40,028 nucleotides of DNA. It comes from JABIDZ01 sp964619405. Its GTDB lineage: Archaea; Iainarchaeota; Iainarchaeia; Iainarchaeales; JAAZKV01. Positions 1-5,967 of this stretch are shown here, in pieces; position 1 is the first letter of the stretch; each line of letters begins with the position of its first letter. Where the stretch lies: the NCBI GenBank assembly GCA_964619405.1, contig CAZUCF010000009.1, positions 1-40,028 on the forward strand. The letters run 5' to 3'. Made by a program: the position numbers and the translations under genes. The notes beneath the pieces were generated by a model. It was given only the letters and a program-made list of their open reading frames with translations, ran no database searches and had not been told where the DNA came from.

Positions 1-60
1 AGAAGGGCAACCTTCTATTTATCTCTATTTATAAAGGATTTCTACAGAGCCGATTAAAGA
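1..60 (+). ncRNA. possible 3' end of a structured RNA (RNase P-like?)
   Basis: The window opens with a perfect 6-bp hairpin closed by a GCAA (GNRA) tetraloop at 1-16. About 27 nt later comes ACAGAG followed by CCGATTA at 44-56. Hairpin with GNRA loop, linker, ACAGA and a 3' pairing strand is the order seen at the 3' end of RNase P RNA (P18, then conserved region V/P4). The 5' part lies outside the window, so P4 pairing cannot be tested. This is a guess from motif order. It may be another RNA or none. Confidence 0.22.
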
Positions 61-173
61 TTTAACAATTTTAAAAAAACATTTTTTACAAAATTTTTAA
101 TTAGTTAAAAAAAATATTCGAATTAAAAGATTAAAACTTTTTAAAACAAAATATAATTTTAATTAAAAAATAA

Positions 174-226
174 GCATCATCTAGCTAAAAGCGAAGATGG
201 TGCGCGTGTTGACGGAGCAAGCCGTC
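174..226. other. GC-rich double hairpin downstream of the regulator gene
   Basis: This is a GC-rich island in AT-rich surroundings. Arms at 174-182 and 195-203 pair over 9 bp. One pair is G-U if read on the plus strand and A-C on the minus strand, so the fold is better in a plus-strand RNA. A second stem (GACGG/CCGTC) spans 211-226. On the minus strand the first hairpin is followed by a T-rich run, as expected for a terminator of the gene ending at 250. It could be that terminator or part of a small plus-strand RNA. The stretch 61-173 is plain AT-rich DNA in which I see no gene. Confidence 0.4.
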
Positions 227-249
227 ATGGCAAAGGAGGGAAGAATACC

Positions 250-744
250 TTATTTTGTACTAATTGGGTGTTGACGCACAAATAGAACGCTCCTTCCGGA
301 ACGAATTCTTTTAAGGTATCCTTCTCTCACAAGATTACTTAGCCTTTGTGAGGCCGCATTCGATTTCTTATAAGATAGGCGTGTTTTGACATCCTCTGCT
401 GAAACCTGACCAACTTCATTTACTAATTGCATTATGTGTTGATCTGGTTCCGAAAGGATTGATTCCTCTAAATTTGTGTGGGAGTTAGAGGAGCTTGCTA
501 GAATGATTTCTTGTATTTTTTGGAATTTTTCTTCCAATCTTCTAAGTATTGTATTAGTTTCTTCTCTTTCTTTGCTTAACTTGTATAAGAGTGCAGCCAA
601 GAAAGCTGGGTTACTTGACTCTTTCATAATTTCTTGCAAATCAATGCTCAAATTGTTAAACTCTGGAGATATACGCTTTACCGCGTCAAGGTCAGTTAAC
701 AATTTTTGTGCATCAAATTGGCTTTTTGAATCATGATAAGTCAT
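250..744 (-). CDS. winged-helix DNA-binding regulator, probably autoregulated
   Basis: A 164-residue protein. Residues ~53-83 are a charged amphipathic helix likely to form a coiled coil. Residues ~100-157 read as a winged helix: a helix, a second helix starting at VSAEDVK, a recognition helix around NAASQRLSNLV, and a wing with YLKRIRSGRSVLF. This matches small archaeal wHTH regulators in general; I do not recognise a named family. The ATG at 742-744 lies about 25-33 nt below a TATA box, so the transcript is probably leaderless. Three copies of an 8-bp palindrome overlap the start region (separate entry), which suggests self-repression. The gene lies 100 bp downstream of the RuBisCO-like gene on the same strand. 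That makes it a candidate regulator of the gene, but this is inference only. Confidence 0.75.
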   Translation of the reverse strand: MTYHDSKSQFDAQKLLTDLDAVKRISPEFNNLSIDLQEIMKESSNPAFLAALLYKLSKEREETNTILRRLEEKFQKIQEIILASSSNSHTNLEESILSEPDQHIMQLVNEVGQVSAEDVKTRLSYKKSNAASQRLSNLVREGYLKRIRSGRSVLFVRQHPISTK

Positions 745-777
745 AGTATATCATGATAGTATCATGATATATAAATA
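730..777 (-). promoter_or_regulatory. TATA box and triple ATCATGAT operator
   Basis: The palindrome ATCATGAT occurs exactly at 730-737, 750-757 and 761-768. The TATA-like TATATAAATA lies at 768-777. Read on the minus strand, two palindromes fall between the TATA box and the ATG at 744, over the expected start of transcription, and the third lies just inside the coding region. A dimeric winged-helix protein binding here would block initiation. Binding by the product of this gene is inferred. Confidence 0.65.
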
Positions 778-844
778 CTTTTCGCATTAAGAAAAAGAAA
801 CTATTATAATTTATTAAATACAAAATTCAAACCAAACAAATTAT

Positions 845-2143
845 CTACTCTTTTATCTTCCACTTTTGTAAAGCTTCTTTTAATTCAATATGCGTTTTAG
901 CGTATTCTTTTGCTTCTAAACCAAGCATTTCTGCTTCAACAGCTTGTCTTGCTGCTTTTGCACCCGCAATAGTTCCTTTTGGGTGCCCATGTATCCCACC
1001 ACCAAATTGTATTACAATATCTCTCCCAAGAGAATGAATCAATGGTTTTACATTAACAGGCGACAAACCACCCGAACAAACAGCCATTACAGGCCTTAAT
1101 TTCAACCAGTTTTCTTGTAACCTGTGTCTAAAAATGTCTTCTGATACAACAGGCTGTTCAATAACTTCTCCAATATAAGAAGTATCTTGTTTTGTGTCAC
1201 TCATTCGCCCCGAAAAACCACCTACTTGTAATTGGTCAATACCAATAAGCCTACACAATTTTGCAATAACAAGCATTGAAATACCATGTTTTTGGTTTCG
1301 TGTAAAAGTAGCGTGCATTGCTCTGTGCCCATGCAAAATAACCCTAAAATCTTGGTCTTTTAGAGCTTGAACAGCAGACCACCCAACAGTAAGAAAATCA
1401 ACCATCACAAATTCCCCACCATTTTGCATTACATGTTCTACTCGCCTAACCATTTCAGGGTAAGGAGCAGTAACATTCGGCAAATACGCTTTTTTTTCAC
1501 TAGTCTCTTTCTCAGCTTTATCCCTTGCTTTTAATGTTAAACGAACTCTCTTCTCAAAATTATTATAAGACATTGATGTTAAATTCTCATCATCCGAAAC
1601 ATAATCACAACCACCAAGCCAAGAATCAAAAGCAACTTTTGAGTGTTGTAACTCATTCAAACCAATTTTTGGTTTAACAACAGCACCAATCAATGGCCTA
1701 TGCTTTACATTCATTTCTTTTCTTATGCCGTCAATACCATACATTGGACCAGAATAATGTTTTATAAAAGACTCTGGAAAATTAATATCAATTAACCTAA
1801 TGTTTTGTAAGTCACTCATACCAAAAATATTTCCGGCAACCGCTGAAATAATTTGGGGCATATTATGTTCTTCAAACAAATACTTTGAATAAGCTATCTT
1901 GAAAATCTTTTTTTTTGAATCCAAGAAAAAAACTTTTGGAGATAATTTTGTAAACAAATCATGCGACAAATTTTCTATGTCAGTCCAAGTACCAATACTT
2001 GATTCCGAAGCAACTTTTTTTACAGCACTCTCAAAAGAAATTCCTTTTGTGGGCTCAACAAAAAACACGCAAACTAATTCATCCTTACTTGGAACATAAT
2101 TTGTGTCAATGTAACCATTACTCTCAATAACCCTTTTATTCAT
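845..2143 (-). CDS. rbcL: RuBisCO large-subunit family protein, form III-like, lacking the carbamylated Lys and loop-6 Lys
   Basis: A 432-residue protein, full length for archaeal RuBisCO. The start chosen is the ATG at 2143; an in-frame GTG at 2161 adds six residues, and positions here use that longer frame. Seen: GTWT (57-60), the GNIFG asparagine (N111), KPK (163-165), DDEN (190-193), HRAMH (279-283), the SGG serine (363) and FGGG (386-389). The active-site motif normally read K-D-D-E is S-D-D-E: codon TCG gives Ser189 where Lys201 (spinach numbering) is carbamylated. In loop 6 the usual GTxxGK reads GGFSGR (Lys334 to Arg319), and the catalytic-region His327 is Gln312. Family membership is secure. 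Carboxylase activity is doubtful, so a RuBisCO-like role is possible. None of the usual AMP-pathway partners (AMP phosphorylase, ribose-1,5-bisphosphate isomerase) is nearby. Confidence 0.9.
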   Translation of the reverse strand: MNKRVIESNGYIDTNYVPSKDELVCVFFVEPTKGISFESAVKKVASESSIGTWTDIENLSHDLFTKLSPKVFFLDSKKKIFKIAYSKYLFEEHNMPQIISAVAGNIFGMSDLQNIRLIDINFPESFIKHYSGPMYGIDGIRKEMNVKHRPLIGAVVKPKIGLNELQHSKVAFDSWLGGCDYVSDDENLTSMSYNNFEKRVRLTLKARDKAEKETSEKKAYLPNVTAPYPEMVRRVEHVMQNGGEFVMVDFLTVGWSAVQALKDQDFRVILHGHRAMHATFTRNQKHGISMLVIAKLCRLIGIDQLQVGGFSGRMSDTKQDTSYIGEVIEQPVVSEDIFRHRLQENWLKLRPVMAVCSGGLSPVNVKPLIHSLGRDIVIQFGGGIHGHPKGTIAGAKAARQAVEAEMLGLEAKEYAKTHIELKEALQKWKIKE

Positions 2144-2160
2144 ACCAACCACAAAACACA

Positions 2161-2189
2161 CTAAAATAGGTTTTAGTAATTTAAATACT
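2161..2189 (-). promoter_or_regulatory. promoter of the RuBisCO-like gene with an inverted repeat
   Basis: A TATA element (GTATTTAAATT on the minus strand, 2179-2189) would place transcription start near 2155-2162. Between it and the ATG is a short inverted repeat, CTAAAA-TAGG-TTTTAG at 2161-2176, a possible operator. It shares no sequence with the ATCATGAT palindromes of the neighbouring regulator. Confidence 0.5.
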
Positions 2190-2201
2190 TATTGGTGATA
2201 A

Positions 2202-2234
2202 AAAAATAAAAGTTTGAGAGCAAATGCTCTCAAA
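2202..2234 (-). terminator. stem-loop terminator after Alba
   Basis: A perfect 9-bp stem (TTTGAGAGC/GCTCTCAAA) with a 4-nt loop lies at 2213-2234. On the minus strand it is followed by a T-rich run (2202-2212). It sits 16 bp past the Alba stop codon and separates Alba from the RuBisCO-like gene. Confidence 0.65.
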
Positions 2235-2249
2235 AAAAATTATTTCAAA

Positions 2250-2540
2250 TTACTTTTTTAATTTGATTGCGATAGCTGAAACCTTTAATGGTTTACCATC
2301 TTCGGTAACAACTTCTTCTGTTGAAATATCAATACTAACTAGTTTTATTTCTTGTGATTTGTTTCTAACAATTTCTGCTACATCAACTGCTCTTGAAATT
2401 GATTTTCCCCTTGCTTTCACAATCACTTCTTTTGCACCCTCGCTCATTTGTGTTATTACTGCTAACACGTAAGCCATTACTCCTTTTTTTCCAACGAAAA
2501 CAAAGTTTTCCTTACTTACTTGTTTTTCTTCTTTAGCCAT
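2250..2540 (-). CDS. albA: Alba family chromatin protein
   Basis: A 96-residue protein beginning MAKEEKQ. The ATG at 2540 is preceded at a good distance by GGAGGA, which decides the start over an upstream in-frame extension. The sequence follows the Alba fold: VFVGKKGVMAYVLAV near residues 15-29, then EVIVKARGKSISRAVDVAE near 37-55, and a final strand KVSAIAIKL. The lysine pair in FVGKKG is where Alba carries its DNA-contacting, acetylatable lysine. Alba dimers coat DNA and also bind RNA. The gene has its own terminator and stands as a single unit. Confidence 0.95.
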   Translation of the reverse strand: MAKEEKQVSKENFVFVGKKGVMAYVLAVITQMSEGAKEVIVKARGKSISRAVDVAEIVRNKSQEIKLVSIDISTEEVVTEDGKPLKVSAIAIKLKK

Positions 2541-2658
2541 TTTTGATTCCTCCAAGAAATTAATTAAACAAATCAAATAGTAAAATATTTTTAAAGAGAG
2601 ACTATTAAAATAAAAAATTAAAAAAAAAAGAATTGAAGTAACTAACTGTTACCCCAAT

Positions 2659-3501
2659 TTATTTTAAATACTTTATAGTATTAGTTAAGATTCCAGGAGT
2701 ATAACCAGGATCATAGTTGAAATATATTACTGTTCCGAAAGGAAAACTCTTTTTCTCTAATATTGCTGGATAAGTCATTGGTGTTCCTTCAGATTGAACA
2801 TACGCAATTGTTTTTGCACCCTCATTAGCTTGAATAGCAAACGTTCTTAATTGATAAGGAGCAACTCCCTCAGGAGGAGTTAACTCTATTCCAAGCATTA
2901 TTGGGTGATCATATACTTGCCTTCTTATTCTACCCGCAATATTTATTTCTTGTCCCTCGCCACAAGTAGGAACATTTGTTGGACCCAAAACACATTCCAT
3001 TGGCATTATTTCACCAAAAGTTGCTTTCCAGCCAACTACATCAGTCGCAACAGAACCACCTAAACCTATACTCTGATAAATTCCTGAGTTCTTTACAACT
3101 ATTAATTTTCCACCTTTATTAACATAATTTTTAATGGCTTCTCCGAGAGAAACAGAAACACTCTTATCAGACAAACTTTGGTCCAATATAACTATATCAT
3201 ATTGTGAGAGTTCTTCAGATGCGGCATTACCAAATGTCCGAGCATCCCTTATCCTATAAGTTAACATATAAGATAAATTATCTAAAACCACTTTTTCTCC
3301 CAAACTTGGTTCGCCAATAAACAATAATTGTACTTGCGAACTTCCCTTTGGAAGATACGGAATATCTACTACTCCAAAATAATTCAAAGAAGCAATTCCA
3401 ATTATTACTAATAATATTAAAGGAATTAATCCTTCTAAATTAAACCTAGGTAATCCACCACCCATTGGTGCGGGATCTGCCCCTCCAGCTTCATCATACA
3501 T
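2659..3501 (-). CDS. membrane-anchored protein with a GATase/ThuA-like Rossmann domain
   Basis: A 280-residue protein. A short Gly/Pro-rich N-terminus (1-20) leads to one hydrophobic segment at ~22-42, then a soluble domain. That domain opens with a strand (QVQLLFIGEP, ~57-66) and continues with alternating strands such as YDIVILDQSL and GGKLIVVKNSG. This resembles class I glutamine-amidotransferase-like or ThuA-like folds, in which a membrane tail is joined to a flavodoxin-like domain. No catalytic Cys-His-Glu triad is visible. The gene at 4590-5534 has the same architecture and is a likely paralog. A GGAGTG Shine-Dalgarno precedes the ATG. Function is not recognised. Confidence 0.7.
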   Translation of the reverse strand: MYDEAGGADPAPMGGGLPRFNLEGLIPLILLVIIGIASLNYFGVVDIPYLPKGSSQVQLLFIGEPSLGEKVVLDNLSYMLTYRIRDARTFGNAASEELSQYDIVILDQSLSDKSVSVSLGEAIKNYVNKGGKLIVVKNSGIYQSIGLGGSVATDVVGWKATFGEIMPMECVLGPTNVPTCGEGQEINIAGRIRRQVYDHPIMLGIELTPPEGVAPYQLRTFAIQANEGAKTIAYVQSEGTPMTYPAILEKKSFPFGTVIYFNYDPGYTPGILTNTIKYLK

Positions 3502-3668
3502 TCCATTTCACTCCCATCAATTAATATGTTAATATATTGTCTTTATGTATTTATAATAATTTCCTTTAAATACATTTGAAAAAATAATGCAATTGAGCTT
3601 AATAAACTTAACTCTTTTAAAAAATCAAAAGAATAATATTCATTATAAAAAATTTGTTTAAGAACAAA

Positions 3669-4226
3669 TTATTGTAACAATAAAATTGCCGCATCAAACT
3701 TTGGTTTTATTAATTTTTTTGAAAAATCAAAATGAAGCTTGTTCCATTTTCGTTCCAACTTTTCTATAACAACTTTTTTTGCTTGACCCTGATCCAAATT
3801 TTCATAAACAAAAGCAGCTTTAAAAATTCCAGAAACATTATCAAAAGCACTTAACGCGTCAGCATCAGAAATTATTTTTTCTTCAATGCTTTCTCTTTCA
3901 TTATCAATTGAACCCCTGTGATTCAAAATACATTTTTTTACTAACTCAATTTTTTCTAACGGATAATTCAATTCTTTTAATTTTTTTTCAGCAATTTTTG
4001 CACCAGTAATATGATGATTTTTTCTCCCAATTTTTATTGAACCAATATCGTGTAACCATGCAGAAATAATTATTACTTCTTTATCACCACCTAACTCGTT
4101 TGATAACTCAATAGCATATTTAACAACTGGGGTAAAATGAAAAACGAATGGTTCAAAACCATACTTGCTACTTGATTTCTTACATTCTTTTTCAACAAAA
4201 ATTTTGACTTCATCAACAACATTCAT
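3669..4226 (-). CDS. HD-domain phosphohydrolase
   Basis: A 185-residue protein with the metal-binding pattern of HD hydrolases: His30, the HD pair at 59-60 (WLHDIG), His103 in NHRG, and Asp121 in SDADALS. Length and motif order match the small archaeal HD proteins related to the YfbR/COG1418 type, which cleave phosphate esters of nucleotides. The substrate cannot be told. It lies between two similar membrane-anchored proteins on the same strand, with gaps of 167 bp before and 363 bp after, so co-transcription is uncertain. Confidence 0.85.
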   Translation of the reverse strand: MNVVDEVKIFVEKECKKSSSKYGFEPFVFHFTPVVKYAIELSNELGGDKEVIIISAWLHDIGSIKIGRKNHHITGAKIAEKKLKELNYPLEKIELVKKCILNHRGSIDNERESIEEKIISDADALSAFDNVSGIFKAAFVYENLDQGQAKKVVIEKLERKWNKLHFDFSKKLIKPKFDAAILLLQ

Positions 4227-4319
4227 AAAATGATTTTGCTACAAACCCAATAAAAAACTTATCAAAAAAAAATTATTCAAAAAAAAGCATTTCAAAAAGA
4301 AAAATAATATTATAAAAAA

Positions 4320-4446
4320 ATAATTATAACAACAAAACAAAAATAATAAAAATAATTATAACAACAAAAAAAAAATAATAAAAATAATTATAACAACAAA
4401 AAAAAATAATAAAAATAATTATAACAACAAAACAAAAATAATAAAA
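4320..4446. repeat. four tandem copies of a 31-32 bp A-rich unit
   Basis: Copies start at 4320, 4352, 4384 and 4415, each opening ATAATTATAACAACAAAA. The whole stretch 4227-4589 is A-rich on the plus strand and holds no convincing gene. It lies between the HD protein and its upstream neighbour. Confidence 0.85.
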
Positions 4447-4589
4447 ATACTTATAAAAAAAATTCAAATAAAAAAACATACTAACAAAAAAAATATTAAA
4501 ACAAATAAATTTTTTATAAAATAATACAAAAAAATTCAAACAAAAAAAATTCAAACAAAAAAATATATCAACAAAAAAAATATTTAAAA

Positions 4590-5534
4590 CTATTTTCCTA
4601 ACATTCCATAAAACATTTGTTTCAATAATAATACACAAGCGTTTGGAGTATTATTATCCTTACAATAATATTCTAAAGGATAAGCATAGTAAGCTACTCT
4701 TTCACCCATACCAGAAGTAACTATTATTGGCAAAAATCTTTGTAATTGTATGTTTTCACCTTGTTTAACAGAACCCTGATCCAATGATAAAACAATATTA
4801 CTATTTGATACATTTGGTAATTGTGAAACAATAGCAAAATCTCTTTCAGGACTTATTCTTAATTCCATAGCAGGAGTCAAACCATATATTAAAGGATGCG
4901 AACCAGTTACCTCGGTTTTTATTATTCCAGGAGAAAAATTATTTTGAGAACAATTTGTTAAAGAACAATAATTACCCAAATATTTTAAACCAAGGAACTC
5001 GTCAAAATTTAACATATAATTTCCTGTTGATTCTACTCTCACCCAAGGATTACTAACAAAATTCTTTAAAGTATTAATATCAGAAATGTTTTGTACTTCG
5101 TTTGAACCCTTAACAATTCCTGAATCACCAACCCAAATTAATCTACCACCATTAACATTAACATAATCCATGAACATTTCGAGTTGCTCATAAGAAATCA
5201 TTTTTGATTTCTCAACAATAACTAATTTGTATCGTTGAAGATTACCCGAAGAAATTCTGTCAATGTGCAAGGTATCAACAGCATTAATACCAACTTTTGT
5301 TGGATCAACTAACAACAATTTTAATTCATCAGGGTTACCTAAACCCTCGTCACCAAAAACAATTAGGACTCTGGGGGCACCCATAACTGTTTCATAAATA
5401 TCACACCAAAAAGGAATGCTACTACATTTAACTGTACCAGACCAAGTTAAAAAAAATAATAAGACTAAAACTAATATAATAACACCAATAAGCTTGAAAC
5501 CAATGTCAACAATGTTAATATTATCAAAATTCAT
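4590..5534 (-). CDS. membrane-anchored Rossmann-like protein, paralog of the 2659-3501 product
   Basis: A 314-residue protein with a hydrophobic anchor near residues 10-31, a short Cys-containing linker, then a domain starting APRVLIVFGDEG (~53-64). Later come RYKLVIVEKS and GGRLIWVGDSGIV, the same strand pattern as the gene two places downstream (KLIVVKNSGIY there). Both continue into a region ending with a Gly- and Tyr-containing strand near the C-terminus. Extra cysteines (CSLTNC near 190-195 and two near the C-terminus) suggest disulfides in an exported domain. The function is unknown. The pairing of two such proteins around an HD hydrolase is the only contextual clue. Confidence 0.7.
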   Translation of the reverse strand: MNFDNINIVDIGFKLIGVIILVLVLLFFLTWSGTVKCSSIPFWCDIYETVMGAPRVLIVFGDEGLGNPDELKLLLVDPTKVGINAVDTLHIDRISSGNLQRYKLVIVEKSKMISYEQLEMFMDYVNVNGGRLIWVGDSGIVKGSNEVQNISDINTLKNFVSNPWVRVESTGNYMLNFDEFLGLKYLGNYCSLTNCSQNNFSPGIIKTEVTGSHPLIYGLTPAMELRISPERDFAIVSQLPNVSNSNIVLSLDQGSVKQGENIQLQRFLPIIVTSGMGERVAYYAYPLEYYCKDNNTPNACVLLLKQMFYGMLGK

Positions 5535-5608
5535 CTTTAAGCAACCCTTTAAAAACTTCCTTTTTCTATTATAATTATTAACTTGTAATATTTAATAATG
5601 GTGGTTTA

Positions 5609-5785
5609 ATGGTAAAATTTATAAAAAACAAAGCACAGAACTCTGGGCCGAGCTCAGCAATAGGAATAACAAGGTTTTTTGATGCTGAGAGCAAGAGTCC
5701 AAAAATAAGTCCTTATTTTGTTATTGGTGTTGCAATAATAGTAATAATAGTAATGCTTGTTTTGAGAATGTTTATTCAAGCATAA
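5609..5785 (+). CDS. secG: Sec61-beta (SecG-type) translocon subunit, 58 aa
   Basis: A 58-codon gene starting at ATG 5609, with GGTGGT just upstream, and ending at TAA 5783-5785. The product has the pattern of archaeal Sec61-beta: a short polar N-terminus with GPSSAIGITRFFD, a lysine- and proline-containing linker (SKSPKISPYF), and one C-terminal membrane helix (~37-57). Archaeal Sec61-beta proteins are 50-60 residues with exactly this GP-S-S-A-G-x-x-R-F/Y-F/Y-D motif. It associates with SecYE in the membrane. It is easily missed because of its size and is transcribed divergently from the gene at 4590-5534. Confidence 0.88.
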   Translation: MVKFIKNKAQNSGPSSAIGITRFFDAESKSPKISPYFVIGVAIIVIIVMLVLRMFIQA

Positions 5786-5967
5786 AACAAAAATTCACTT
5801 CTTAACAAAAATACTTTATTTTTAATTATAATTAGATTACTTTTTATTTTAAATAAATTTTTTTTAAACTAAATTTAATATTATTTCTTGAATTTGGCAT
5901 TTTATAATATTTTTAAATTAAATTACTTTTTTGTTAATACAATGATTTATTCTTTGCTTTAAAAAAA

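Noticed and set aside
845..2143. Treating the RuBisCO as an ordinary carbon-fixing or nucleoside-salvage form III enzyme
   Set aside because: The carbamylated lysine and loop-6 lysine are both replaced, and no pathway partner is nearby.
4324..4638. Phe/Tyr/Ile-rich open frame on the minus strand
   Set aside because: It is the translation of the A-rich tandem repeats and has no domain or plausible start.
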